A DNA stretch of 64,000 nucleotides from RI-231 sp041394905 (lineage in GTDB: Bacteria > Acidobacteriota > Terriglobia > Bryobacterales > UBA6623): positions 124,001 through 188,000 of the forward strand of contig JAWKHJ010000006.1 of the NCBI GenBank assembly GCA_041394905.1. Reading direction: 5' to 3'. Position numbers and translations under genes: made by a program. Shown here piece after piece: positions 8,695 through 18,942 of this stretch. Below the pieces are notes generated by a model. The model saw only the letters and a program-made list of their open reading frames with translations, made no database searches and was not told where the DNA came from. Numbering within the stretch: position 1 is the stretch's first letter; each line of letters opens with the position of its first letter.

Positions 8695-9444
8695 ATGAAG
8701 TCTTCCATGCGCTTTGTTTTCTTGGCGTTGGCCCTGGCGGCAGCGGCCTCCGCGGCTGGTCCCGTCCCGGTTTTGCTCGAGCTGTTCACTTCCGAGGGTT
8801 GCTCGAGTTGCCCTCCCGCGGACCGCTTGCTCGTCAAGCTGCACGAGGAGCAGCCCATTCGCGGCGTCGAGGTAATCGTGCTCAGCCAGCATGTCGATTA
8901 CTGGAACCGCCTCGGCTGGTTCGACCGCTTCTCTTCGCCCGAACACAGCAAACGCCAGAGTTGGTACAGCATGCGCTGGCCGACGCGCGTCTACACTCCC
9001 CAGGCCATCATCGATGGCGAGCAGGAGATTGTCGGCGGAGACGGCCCCGGAGTTGTCACCCTCATTCGCCAAGCCGCACGCCGCCGCAAGGGCGTCGTGC
9101 GCATCGCCTCCACCGTCGACGACAACGGCGCTGGCGTACGCCTCGACGGCTCCGGTCTGCCCACCGGACGTGTTGGCAAGGTCATGCTCGCCATCGTCGA
9201 AGACGATCTGGCGTCCGAGGTCGAAAGCGGCGAGAACGCGGGCCTGACCATGCGACACGCCGGCGTCGTCCGCGCGCTGGTCAAAGCTGGCGAGGTCGCG
9301 GGCGATCAGGCCAGCTTCAGCGTCTCCGCATCGGTTCCGTTTGGCGACGACTGGGACCGCGCGCACCTGCGCGCGGTGGGCTTCGTCCAGGAAAACGGCT
9401 CTCGCGCCGTCACGGCCATCGGCGTCGCACCGCTCACGCAATGA
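8695..9444 (+). CDS. DUF1223 secreted thioredoxin-like protein
   Basis: The protein has 249 residues. The start ATG 8695 (MKSSMRFVFLALALAAAASA) gives a clean signal peptide, whereas the upstream open frame to 8611 does not. The mature protein opens with VLLELFTSEGCSSCPPAD, the diagnostic DUF1223 motif with a CxxC pair in a thioredoxin-like context. VIVLSQHVDYWNRLGW and TPQAIIDGEQEIVGGD follow. The family is exported, and its role (possibly redox or thiol chemistry in the periplasm) has not been established. The stop codon overlaps the ATG of the HAD gene (ATGA, 9441-9444), so the two are co-translated. Confidence 0.88.
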   Translation: MKSSMRFVFLALALAAAASAAGPVPVLLELFTSEGCSSCPPADRLLVKLHEEQPIRGVEVIVLSQHVDYWNRLGWFDRFSSPEHSKRQSWYSMRWPTRVYTPQAIIDGEQEIVGGDGPGVVTLIRQAARRRKGVVRIASTVDDNGAGVRLDGSGLPTGRVGKVMLAIVEDDLASEVESGENAGLTMRHAGVVRALVKAGEVAGDQASFSVSASVPFGDDWDRAHLRAVGFVQENGSRAVTAIGVAPLTQ

Positions 9445-10087
9445 CTCAAGCCGTTCTCTTCGACTTCGATTACACGCTGGCTGATTCTTCTGACGCCATC
9501 GTCGAATGCTTTAACACGGCGCTCGTCGGCATCGGCCTTCCGAAGGCCGACACTCTGGCCATCCGCCGCACCATCGGTCTTTCCATTCCGGAATCGCTCG
9601 CCCGCGTCGCCGGTCCGGACTATTCCCACCGCGCCGAGGAATTTCGGCTGCACTGGCGCCGCCGCTCGGACGAAATCATGGTGGAGTGGACGCGCGTTTA
9701 TGAGTGGACCCGCCGGCTGTCCGCGAGTTGCGTGACCGGGGGCTGAAACTCGGCATCGTCTCGACCAAGTACCGCTCTCGCATCGCCGCCACGCTTGAGC
9801 GCAACGGCCTCGACGGAATCTTCGAAGTGATCGTGGGCGGGGAAGACGTCGCGTTGCACAAGCCCGCTCCCGAGGGTCTGCTCACCGCCATGGAGCGCCT
9901 TGGCGTCGAACCAAGCCGCACGTTGTACGTGGGAGATGCCGCAGCCGACGCCGCCGCTGCGCAGAACGCCGGGACGCCCTTCGTGGCCGTACTCTCCGGC
10001 GTCACGCCTGAAGCCGAGTTCGCGGCATTTCCGTCCGAGCGGATCCTTCCGCATGTCGGCGCATTGCCCGCTCTGCTGTCTCGGTGA
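9441..10087 (+). CDS. HAD-superfamily phosphatase (phosphoglycolate phosphatase-like), one frameshift
   Basis: The HAD motif I is AVLFDFDYTLADSSDA (nucleophile Asp8, Asp10). Motif II is LGIVSTKYRS, the motif III Lys is in VALHKPAPEGL, and motif IV is YVGDAAADAAAAQNAG. The order and the alpha-helical cap between motifs I and II match the Gph/PGP type. One base is missing near 9700: the frame from 9441 ends after RVYEW, and the next frame continues with PPAVRELRDRGLKLG to the TGA at 10085-10087. The single indel and perfect motifs argue for a sequencing error. The likely reaction is hydrolysis of a small phosphomonoester; 2-phosphoglycolate is only a guess from the family. Confidence 0.82.
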
Positions 10088-10092
10088 CAGAC

Positions 10093-10737
10093 TTACACCG
10101 GCCGGCGGCGCTGGTCGAACGCCCAGGCCCAAAGCGGAAACAGCCACATCGCCAATCCAACCGTCGCGATCTGAGCAGCGGACTCGGGCGGCGGTCCGGC
10201 CAGGTTGGCGGCGTAGACGACCACTGGGAACGCGATGAACGCCCAGAACCCCCAGCAGCCGCCGCGCGTCTCCGCTCGCGCCGAACGCGCATAGAGCCAC
10301 ACGCCGATCCCGAAGAACGCCGCTTCGGCTGCAATCGTCGCCGGCACGGAATTCCACAGTCCCAAACCGTATTTCGCTCCACCCGGGTAGAGCGGCAAAT
10401 CGGGCCGATGGACAATCCAGTCCAGGACCCAATGGCTGGGCACGAGAGCCCCGACGACGAGAGATCCGGGCTGGCGCGTCGCAAGCCTATGAATGGTCGC
10501 CAACAGCACGCCCCAGCCAATCGACGCGGCCAAACTGTGCGAGATGGGGTAGCTTGCGAAGTCGAGTGGCGTGACCACCGTGGCCGTTCGGTCGATGCGC
10601 ACCGATTCCCAGCCCACGAGCAGAAAGATGGGCCAAAGCAGGTCGAGCAAAGTTGGCGCGGCGATCAACCACCCCAGGGATACTCGCGGCGCCGCCTTCT
10701 TGGCTGCGAGCCCAACACCAATGTGACCGAGAAACAT
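10093..10737 (-). CDS. Multi-pass membrane protein, DUF457-like putative metal-dependent hydrolase relative
   Basis: ATG 10737 (MFLGHIGVGLAAKKAAPRVS) is preferred; a TTG 24 bases upstream is possible. The 214-residue protein has about five or six hydrophobic helices. Near the N-terminus it carries a His (GHIGVG), then SHSL in the middle and SHWVLDWIVHRPDLPLYPGG. This His/Asp spacing resembles the YdjM/DUF457 membrane-bound metal-dependent hydrolase fold, where SHxxxD clusters bind metal. The relationship is a resemblance rather than a clear match. It is convergent with the HAD gene, with 5 bases between the two stops. The function is unknown. Confidence 0.6.
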   Translation of the reverse strand: MFLGHIGVGLAAKKAAPRVSLGWLIAAPTLLDLLWPIFLLVGWESVRIDRTATVVTPLDFASYPISHSLAASIGWGVLLATIHRLATRQPGSLVVGALVPSHWVLDWIVHRPDLPLYPGGAKYGLGLWNSVPATIAAEAAFFGIGVWLYARSARAETRGGCWGFWAFIAFPVVVYAANLAGPPPESAAQIATVGLAMWLFPLWAWAFDQRRRPV

Positions 10738-10815
10738 CGCGCGGCGGGGCGATTGTATCAATGTCCGCCGAAAGCCCGTTACAGCGCGAGCGTTACGCGA
10801 CAGTCTCGCGTACCC

Positions 10816-13800
10816 TTATGCCCGCTCGGCCTTCTCCAAAAATTCCTTCAAATGCGCCGCCAGCTTCTCTACGTTCGGCGGCTTGAAGATCCCCTCGTGC
10901 GTGCCCGGGACCACTCTCACCTGCATGCTTTTGGGGATGATCGACCGCCACGCCTTCTCCGGCGGGCCGCTCGTGATCACAGACTGCGCGCGCGCCCGGA
11001 AGAACAGCGTCGGGCCGTCGTACTGCTGCGCTTTGTAGTGCAGAATCGCCCGGAAGTGGGCCTCGATCATACGACGGCGGTGCTCCGGCATCTGGTTGGC
11101 GTAGTCGAGCAGATCGCTCGCTTCCACCGAGTGGAAAGCCTCGCTGTCGGACACCTTGCGCATCATCGCTTTCCAGCCGATGCGCACGCGCCGACCCAGC
11201 CGCGACACCATTTCCGTGGAGCTCAGGTGGACGAAGTTCGCGAACCAATGCGGCAGATTCTTTGTCGATTCGTACGCTTTTTTAAGCGCCGACGCCTCGA
11301 AGCCGTCTACCGGCGGCGGTCCGCTGTCGAACAGCACCAGCAGTCCGACCTCTTTGCCCTCGTCGCGCAACTGTTGCGCCATCTCGAGCGCGATGATGCC
11401 GCCCAGGCTCGCTCCGCCCAGGAAGTATGGTCCCTCGGCCTGGAACTTCGGCAACTGGCGCACATAGTAGGCCGCCATCTTCTCGATGCTCTCGAAGGCC
11501 TCGTTCTTGCCGTCCAGTCCGCGCGCTTGGAAGCCGAAGAACGGCCGCTCGGGCGCGAACGCCTTCGCCAGGTCACGGAACCACAGGACGTCTCCCGTGA
11601 TGCCGTGGACGCAGAAGAACGGCGTCTTGTCGCCCTCAGGCTGGATGTCGATCACCGAGTACCAGACGTCGGGGTTTTCTTCCGCGCGGATCGTGTCGGT
11701 GAGCTGCCGGACCGTCGGCGCTTTGAACAGCGTCGCCAGCGGCAGACGCTTCCCGAACGCCTTCTCGATCTCCGAGAACAGCCGCACGGCGAGCAGCGAG
11801 TGGCCGCCCAGGTCGAAGAAGTTGTCCTCGATGCCGATCGGATGCGCTTTCAGCAGCGTCTCCCAAATCTCGATCAGCTTCGTTTCAACCTCGTTGCGCG
11901 GCGCGACGTAAGTCTCCGACGGGTCGCGGCGTTCGACGTCGGGTGGCGTCAGGTTGCGCCGGTCGATCTTGCCGCTCGGGGTCAGCGGCCAAGACTGCCG
12001 CTCGGCAAAGATCGACGGGATCATGTACTCCGGCAGGCTCTCGCTCAAGAACCGCCGCAGATCGTTCGTCGAGATCTTCTCGCCTTCCACCGGGACGAAG
12101 TGCGCCACCAACCGACGCTCGCCCGACGTCGCGCCGTCCACCGTGACCACCGCTTCGCCAATCAGCGGATGCTTCGACAAGGCGGTCTCCACCTCGCCAA
12201 GCTCCACGCGGAAGCCGCGAATCTTCACCTGGTCGTCGATGCGGCCCAGGAAGCGCAACACCCCGTCGGGCATCCACTTCGCCAAATCCCCAGTGCGGTA
12301 GACACGCGGCGAGCGCTGGCTGTCAAACGGGTTCTCGACGAACGCCTTCGCCGTCTGTTCCGGCCGGTTCAGGTAGCCCCGAGCCAGCGGAGATCCCCCC
12401 AATAAGAGCTCGCCCGGCACGCCTGGAGGCGTCGGGCGTCCAGCCTCGTCTACAACGTAGAGCTGAGCATTGCTGATCGGCTTGCCGATCGGTACGAGCA
12501 GCGGCCAATGTCCGGCGGCCCGCTCAAGGTGTGCGCGGAGATGACGTGCGTTTCCGACGGGCCGTAGTGGTTGTGTAGTTTGCCGTTCGGGATGCGCCGA
12601 AAAAGCGAGACGATCGCCGGCGTGACGCACAACTGCTCGCCGGCCGAAATCACTTCTTTGAGCTTGACCGGCAGCCGCGGGTTGGCGTGGAAGGCCTCCG
12701 CAGCCTGCTGCAAAGCCACAAACGGTACGAACAGCCGCTCGATCGCGTGGTCGGAGAGGAACTGCGCCAGCCTTTCCGGATCGCGCCGCGTCTCGTCGTC
12801 CACCATCACGAGCTCGCCCCCCGAGCCCAGGGTCGAGAAGATCTCCTGCGCGCTGACGTCGAAACTCAACGACGCGAATTGCAACGTCCGCTCGCCCGGT
12901 TGGGGCTGCAGTCGCTCGATCTGCCAACCGATCAGATTCGACAGCGTCCGCCGCGGCAGGGCGACGCCCTTCGGCATGCCTGTCGAACCCGACGTGTAGA
13001 TCACGTAAGCCAGGTCATCCGGCTCCGGCGCCGCATCAGTCTTCGCATCCCGGTCGGCGAACAGCTCGGGCTGCTTGTCGACCAGCAATGTCTGGCCCTG
13101 AAAGTCGTTGAACTGGTCCGCGTAACGCGCACAAGTCAAAACCACATGCGCATTCGAGTCCTGCAGCATGTAGGCGCGCCGCTCATCCGGGTAGTTGGGG
13201 TCGATCGGTGCATAGGCCGCGCCGGCCGCAATCACCGCCGCCACGCACGCGATCAGGTCGCGCGTGCGGTCGAGCGAGATGCCGACAATGCTGTCCTTGC
13301 CCACGGCCAGTGCGCGCAGCCGAGCCGCCAGCGACGCTGACCGTGCGCGCAGCTCAGCGTAGGTCCAGCTTCCCGTGTCGTCGGAGACGGCGGTCTGGTC
13401 CGGGTACTTCGCAGCCGCGGCCTCGAAGCGCGCGAAAAAGTCCTGGGACTCGAGCGCCGGCTCTTCCGTCGCGTTCCAATCTGTCAGCAGCCGGCGCTCT
13501 TCCTCGTCCGTCAACAAGCGCAGGCGGCTGACGGGCGCGGACGGGTTGTCCACCATGCTTTCGAGCAGCGTTTGGTAGTGCCGCACCAGGTCTTGGACGG
13601 TCGACTTCAGGAACAAGTCCGTATCGAACTCAAACCGCCCCCGCACGCTGCCGTGCTCTTCCCAGAGCTCGATCAGCAGGTCGAACTTCGAGGTTCCGTT
13701 GTCGAACGCAATCGGCTCGGCCTGCACGCCGTCGAGCTGGATGCGCAACGGAGAGTTCTGCAGCGTGAACATCACCTGGAACAGCGGGTGATAGCTCAGG

Positions 13801-14891
13801 TCGCGTACCGGCCGAATCTCCTCGACCAGCTTGTCAAAAGGGATCTCCTGGTTCGCCAGTGCGCCCTGGGTCGAGGTGTTGACCCGGCGCAGCAGCTCGC
13901 TCACGGTCGGGTCGCCCGACAGATCGGTGCGCAGCACGATCGGGTTGATGAAGAAGCCGATGATGCGCTCGAGCTCGGGGCGTTCGCGGTTCGCCGCCGG
14001 CGTGCCCACCATCACATCCTTCTGGCGTGTGTAGCGCGCGAGCAGCGCCTTGAAGCCGGCCAGCATCGTGGTGAACAGCGACACGCCGTTCTGTCGGCTG
14101 AGCGTCTTCAGGCCCTCGGTCAGCTCCTTCGAGGTCTCAAAAGGCGTCCACGAGCCCCGATTGATCGGATTCTGCGGCCGCGGATGGTCCGTGGGCAACT
14201 CGAGCAGCGGAGCCGAACCGGCCAGAGCGTTGCGCCAGTAGTCGAGCTGCGGCTGCATCCGTTCCGGCGTCAACCAATCGCGCTGCCACACCGCAAAATC
14301 GGGGTACTGCAGCGACAGCTCTTCGAGAGCGTGGGGAGTATTGGCGGCAAACGAGCGATAGAGCTCGGCCACCTCTTCGGCGAACACTCCGAGCGACCAG
14401 CCGTCGGTAATCAAGTGGTGCTGGTTGATCACCAGCACGTGCGTCGTTTCGTCTAGCAGGGCCAGCTTCACGCGGATCAGCGGACCCTCGACTAGGTCGA
14501 AGCTCTTGGCCGCCTCGTTGTCGACAATCTCCCGCGCCCGCTCTTCGCGCTCCCGTTCCGGCAGCTCGCGCAAGTCGATCGCCTCGAAAAACTCACCGAT
14601 CTCGTCTCGCACGATCTGCGTCGGCTCGCCATCGATTGTTTCGAAGGTTGTCCGCAGTGAATCGTGCCGCTGAACGACGGCACGCAAGCTCTGTTCGATC
14701 GCCGCGCGGTTCAGATTACCCGTCAACCGGAACGCGGAAGGGATGTTGTAGACAGGCGTGCCGGGCTTTAGCTGCTCGACAAACCACAGCCGGCGCTGCG
14801 CGGGCGAAAGAGGAAATGCATAAACGTCGCCGGACACCGAGGATTCTTCCTGCAGTTCCGCTTCGGTGCCATGGACTTGGGGCGAACTCAT
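10816..14891 (-). CDS. One-module non-ribosomal peptide synthetase (C-A-PCP-TE), one frameshift
   Basis: The product would be about 1358 residues once a single indel near 12512 is corrected. The condensation domain (about 25-470) has the active motif HHLITDG. The adenylation domain (about 490-1000) shows A3 YTSGSTGMPKG, A5 NHYGPSETH, A7 YRTGDLAKW, A8 GRIDDQVKIRGFRVELGEVE and the A10 lysine in PLTPSGKIDRRNL. The carrier domain has DNFFDLGGHSLLAV with the phosphopantetheine Ser. A type I thioesterase (about 1110-1355) has GGASLGG. Residues aligned by eye to the ten GrsA pocket positions read D-V-Q-F-I-A-H-V-I-K, one change from the common proline code. No second module, MbtH, transporter or phosphopantetheinyl transferase lies nearby. 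With a leading C domain it may attach an acyl group to proline and release it through the TE. That product is inference. Confidence 0.88.
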
Positions 14892-15138
14892 AGCAGTTCT
14901 AGTACGTCCATCTCGGCGTCCGTGTCGCCAGCGTAGAAAATCAACCGCAGGAGTGAAAAAAGTCGGCCATCCTATTGCCGGTTCGGCGATCTCTCCGGCG
15001 ACGGTGGCCCGTTGTTTGCGGAATCTTCTTCTGCTGATTCTTGGCTCGCACGGGTCGATACCTCCGCTGCGAGTCGCACGGGCGCGTTTCTTTACACAGT
15101 GAAGTCTACCGCAGGCGCGGAGCGGCGTCTACAGGGTT

Positions 15139-16101
15139 CTAGCGAGGATCTTCCGGCAGCGGAGCGTAGTATCCGGAACGCACCCGGACTTCAGCATTCT
15201 TCACGTTACTCTTGAGCTTGATTTTGTGAAAGCTCCCGTCTAAATCGAAGTTCGTGGGGGAGTAGATGATGAAGTATTGGTGGCGCAGTTCGTTGGCAAT
15301 ATCGGCGAATGACTGCTCGAGGTCGCGCGCCTGGAAGGGGAAGAACGAGATGCCGCCCGTTTCCTCCGCCAGATACTTGAGCACCTTGTCGCCGTCCTGG
15401 CGCTGCCCCGAACGGTTCGTCGAGATCGTGTAGACCACCACTTCCGCTTTGTGCGCCATTTCGAGCGCCATGTCGCGCGTCACCGACGATTGGTTGTCCT
15501 CGCCGTCGCCGATCACCACCAGCGCGCGCCGGAACTGCTCCAGCGGACGATCCTCAGGCAGCTTGTCGCGGCATGCGTAATAAATGGCGTCGTAGAGCGC
15601 CGTGCCGCCGCCGGGACGCATCCCGCGGACGCCCACAGCCAGCTCTTCCGGATCCGCCGTGAAGTCCACCATCAACTCCGCGCGCGTGTCGTAGCTGACC
15701 AGGAACGCGCGATCCTTTTGCACCGCCAGCACCCCGCGGATGAACTCGATCGCCGCCTCCTGCTCGAAGCGGAAGCGGTCGCGCACCGAGTTTGACGTAT
15801 CCATTACGATCCCGATGCGCAGCGGCAGGTCCGACTCGCGCACGAACTGACGAATCTCCTGCTTCTCACCGTTGTCATACACCTCGAAGTCTTCCTTCTC
15901 GAGGTTGGTGATGAAACGGTTCTTCTTGTCGGTGACCGTGAACAGCAGCGGCACGCGCGAGACCTGCACGCGAATGGTCGTCTCTTCGCTCGCCGGTACG
16001 ACCTCATCAGGCGCTACCTGCTGCGCCACGCGCGCATCCTGCGCGAACACAAGCGCGGCGCCCAAAATCACGGCAGAGACGATCAGCAAAGGGTGCTTCA
16101 T
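15139..16101 (-). CDS. Secreted VWA-domain protein, acidobacterial type
   Basis: The frame is intact, 320 residues from ATG 16101 (a TTG three codons upstream is possible). A signal peptide (MKHPLLIVSAVILGAALVFA) leads into a beta-rich N-terminal part with VPLLFTVTDKKNRFITNL and KEDFEVYDNGEKQEI. This is the usual front half of the VWFA-related acidobacterial domain. The von Willebrand A domain carries a complete MIDAS: DTSNS, GGGTALYDAIYY and VIGDGEDNQSS. Such proteins sit in the periplasm or on the surface and probably mediate metal-dependent protein contacts. The ligand is unknown. It is separated from the NRPS gene by a 247-base gap in which I see nothing coding. Confidence 0.85.
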   Translation of the reverse strand: MKHPLLIVSAVILGAALVFAQDARVAQQVAPDEVVPASEETTIRVQVSRVPLLFTVTDKKNRFITNLEKEDFEVYDNGEKQEIRQFVRESDLPLRIGIVMDTSNSVRDRFRFEQEAAIEFIRGVLAVQKDRAFLVSYDTRAELMVDFTADPEELAVGVRGMRPGGGTALYDAIYYACRDKLPEDRPLEQFRRALVVIGDGEDNQSSVTRDMALEMAHKAEVVVYTISTNRSGQRQDGDKVLKYLAEETGGISFFPFQARDLEQSFADIANELRHQYFIIYSPTNFDLDGSFHKIKLKSNVKNAEVRVRSGYYAPLPEDPR

Positions 16102-16126
16102 GGACTTCAAATTTGCCTGACGCTAA

Positions 16127-17071
16127 TTATAGCGGGAGCGTTGCAAGGAAGGCTTCGAGCTCCGCCGCAAGCGGCGCCTCGATTTCGAGCGGAGCCCCCG
16201 TCGTGGGATGCTTCAGCCGAAGCTTCCAGGCGTGCAAAAAGAAACGCTCGAGCTTCGATTCCGGCGCGCCGTAGAGCCGGTCGCCCACGATCGGCCTGCC
16301 GATCCACGACAGGTGCACCCGGATCTGGTGCGTCCTGCCCGTGTGGATGCGCACCTCCAGCAACGTGTATTTGTCGTCGCCGCGCAGAGGCGTGTAGTCG
16401 GTCACCGCAGGCTTGCCCGACTCGAGCACCGCCATGCGCACGCGGTTGCGCGGGTCTCGACCGATCGCTGACTCCAATCGCACCCAGCTTCGCCCGTCCG
16501 CTTTGACCGCCCGCCCGCGCTCGAGCGTGACTCCGTCGTCAAGCGCCCATGCACCAGCGCAAGGTAGGTCTTGTGGACCTCGCGGTTCTCGAACTGGCGC
16601 GCCAATTCCTGGTGAGCCTTGTCTGTTTTTGCCACCAGGATCGCGCCGGAGGCGAAGCGGTCCAGCGGTGCACGATTCCCGGACGCAACGCGCCACCGGC
16701 CTGCGACAGCTGAGGCCGAAGTGGTGGAGCAGGGCATTGACCAACGTGCCTGACCGCGACTCCTCGCCCGCGCCGGCGTGGACAGCAGTCATTCCGGCAG
16801 GCTTGTCGATCACCGCCAGATGCTCATCTTCGCCGACACCCGCAGCGGAATGTTTCGGGGAACGCATTCAACGCTCCAGCCAGCGCCGGATCGACCTCCG
16901 GCTGGATGCTCGCCGCCCTGCAACCTGAAGGGCCGCACCGCCGCTTCGTCCACCAGCACTCGGCCTGCTTGATCCACTGCTGCACGCGCGTCGCAAAACG
17001 TCCTCGAGCGCTTCGGCCAAATAGCGGTCCAAACGCTGTCCCGCCGCCTCTTCCGGAACCGTCAAATCCAC
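16127..17071 (-). CDS. rluD: RluD-type 23S rRNA pseudouridine synthase, frameshifted
   Basis: The gene probably starts at GTG 17071 (VDLTVPEEAAGQRLDRYLAE), the normal opening of an S4 domain in RluA/RluD proteins. Several frames then have to be joined: DEHLAVIDKPAGMTAVHAG at about 16780-16850, a frame change near 16650 where GAILVAKTDKAHQELARQFE lies in another frame, and YTLLEVRIHTGRTHQIRVHL at about 16330. The end is at 16127. The catalytic block, normally GRLDxxTSG, falls in the scrambled stretch near 16670 and cannot be confirmed; RFASGAILVAKTDK is its remnant. At about 315 residues the length is right for RluD. At least four indels are needed. The target is probably helix 69 of 23S rRNA, or a related site. 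Confidence 0.8.
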
Positions 17072-17149
17072 TTCCGGCAGGTTAGCGCAGCGGCTACCAC
17101 AACCAGCGGCGTCTCCGCATCGAGCCGCTCCTCGAGAAGCCCCGGGGCG

Positions 17150-17464
17150 CCAGCACGGCTCATCAAGGACACGTGCGGACTCGATTTGGGCGAAGGCGAG
17201 GCCGCATTGCTCAGCCCCATTCAAACAAGATGCCAGACGGCCGGTAGGCCCGGCGAGTGTTTTTGTTGAATCCGGTCGGTGAAGAAGGTCGGGAAGCGCT
17301 TGGCGGTGGTCTCGCCGGCGTCGAGAACGATCGCCGGCGCGTAGCTCAGCGGCCTGGCTGCAAGGTCCCCGTTCTGCCCAGCGTCCGGCCTAGTCCACGA
17401 TCGGGACCAACTCGGCTCTCGTTCGGACACTCTTCCCTACCGCCTGATCTTCTGCTTTAGTCAC
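17150..17464 (-). pseudogene. Tyrosine recombinase (integrase) N-terminal remnant
   Basis: Read on the minus strand from GTG 17464, the frames join to VTKAEDQAVGKSVRTRAELV, then APAIVLDAGETTAKRF, then FFTDRIQ. After further frame changes this continues to WHLFEWG and AEQCGLAFAQIESARV. This is the SAM-like core-binding domain of tyrosine recombinases, which precedes the catalytic domain. The catalytic part with its Arg/His/Tyr residues is absent: the sequence runs straight into the pseudouridine synthase. The gene is therefore truncated as well as frameshifted, and I treat it as a real remnant of a mobile element. A perfect inverted repeat lies exactly at its start. Confidence 0.6.
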
Positions 17465-17485
17465 TGATAACGTCCTTTATCAGTG
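17462..17485. repeat. Perfect 9-bp inverted repeat at the integrase start
   Basis: The arms CACTGATAA and TTATCAGTG are separated by six bases (cgtcct). The left arm covers the GTG start of the integrase remnant on the minus strand. Such a palindrome could be an operator, an inverted-repeat end or part of a recombination site. Confidence 0.7.
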
Positions 17486-17512
17486 GGGATGGTAGGCGGC
17501 GGGGAGGCCTCA

Positions 17513-17830
17513 AGTCAACGTTCGCCGACGCCGTCCGTAGCCCAGCTGGAGCAAATCCGTGCTCGTCTGCACCGCGCAGCCGAGGAAGTCGAGGTCGCCC
17601 AACCACTGCGCCGTGGGTTGCAGTAGATCGTTATAGCAGGTCTGCTCATTGGGCGAGTTGCCGAGCTGCAGGTTGTCGACCTGGCCACTTGGCCTTGTTG
17701 TAGCGACGGAGTTGGGGTAACTCGGCCCGCCGGCTTCCTAGACGCTGCTCGGGCCGATACGGAGGTGTCGTAGCTGAAGCAAATCACAAGGCCAGGCGGC
17801 TGGGACCAGAAGTAGCCGTCAACCAGGCAG
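17513..17830 (-). pseudogene. RHS/YD-repeat protein fragment
   Basis: On the minus strand one frame reads QVDNLQLGNSPNEQTCYN followed by DLLQPTAQWLGDLDFL and ends LLQLGYG. This is the repeat style seen just before the asparagine/glycine-rich part of acidobacterial RHS proteins. The same LGYG-type element occurs again upstream at about 20.45 kb, so this is a second, truncated copy. It stops abruptly at about 17513, next to the inverted repeat and the integrase remnant. Frame changes also occur upstream of 17690. The short length with no following core points to real loss, not only sequencing error. Confidence 0.55.
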
Positions 17831-18940
17831 AAGCAGCTCTCATCTCGTCTCACTTTGTGGCGGACAGTCGACTTGCGCCGCAAGAGCGGCGTCGAAAGAA
17901 GACAGAAGTCGGCATGCGGCGCTAGCGAGAGTCTTGTCGGGATTTAAGGCAGGATCGCCAACACTTGGTGCCGGATCTAACCGCCTCCTGCCTCTGAGCG
18001 CTATGTTATGTTGGATATAATCAATACAGATCGCCATCGGAAGAGGCCTTGATTAGCTGCCTCTTTTCCTCAGATGTCTTCTCGATCAATGATATCCAAA
18101 TGGGTACGCGTTCCGGATCATATGCTTCTATGCTCTTCTCAGCGGAGCGTCAAATAGGAAGAGCTTCTCGCAAAGAATCCCGGCTACGTCCTCGGCAACA
18201 GTCCTTGGTAGCGATGGAAGAGACTGTAGAAGAGCCTGGAAAATTTCGAGAGGTCCTAAAGCCGAACGCCTCATCGATAACACTTCGTTGCGGTTGATGA
18301 GGATTCGGGCGAAACCGAGTCAGAGGAACTTCCCAATAGACCGCGAATCGGATGGCGTTTTGTGCTTCCGTCTGAGTTCCGCTGTAACTGATTGGCGCAA
18401 GGCATCCGTCAAAAGCTGCGCGAAGATTACTGCCATGATGAGAAAAGCGCCCTTCGTCCCTTGTGGACTGAGCGAACATGAGCGGCGCAGAGAGGATCCG
18501 TCCAGTTGTAATATTCAAATACGATGCTACAGCTCTTATCGCCGCCACAAAGATGCTCATCGAAGGCTCGATCTACCGACAAGCAGCCTAACCGAAACAA
18601 GTTCCAATTTGGCTCATTTGACCTGAAGCATCCACGGTCGCCATTCTCGTTTTTGCGGCTGACGGCACAGCTCGACCGGCCGCTGAGGGTCTCCTTCGAG
18701 AAGTATCTGCTACGTATTGGGAGCAGGCGTCGAGGCAAATACGGGCTCGATTCTATCAACGGTGCGCCACAGCCGACGTAGAACCAGATTACGATGAATA
18801 TGACGCAAGAGTGCACTTCGGAGACTCATTTTGCAAACTGAGAGTATTCGGCTGGACAGGACAGTCGAGGCTGGGCCAGGATTCCCGGTGATCGTTACCG
18901 ACGTTGGAGTCATGACAATCGCCGTGAAGCTCATTGGCAA
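17831..18940. other. About 1.1 kb with no confident gene, A/T-richer than the surroundings
   Basis: I find no complete gene. On the minus strand a GTG at 18816 opens a frame, VHSCVIFIVIWFYVGCGAPL, that looks like a lipoprotein signal with a Cys, but it continues into unrecognisable sequence. Two other frames hold helix-like pieces (for example AGILCEKLFLFDAPLRRA near 18150). These could be one broken gene behind the RHS tip, possibly an immunity or cargo gene, but the joins are guesswork. Base composition here is clearly lower in G+C than in the rest of the window. Confidence 0.4.
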
Positions 18941-18942
18941 GT

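Noticed and set aside
10084..12405. 773-residue plus-strand ORF
   Set aside because: It is antisense to the NRPS A-PCP-TE region; composition is Arg/Gln/His-rich and shows no domain.
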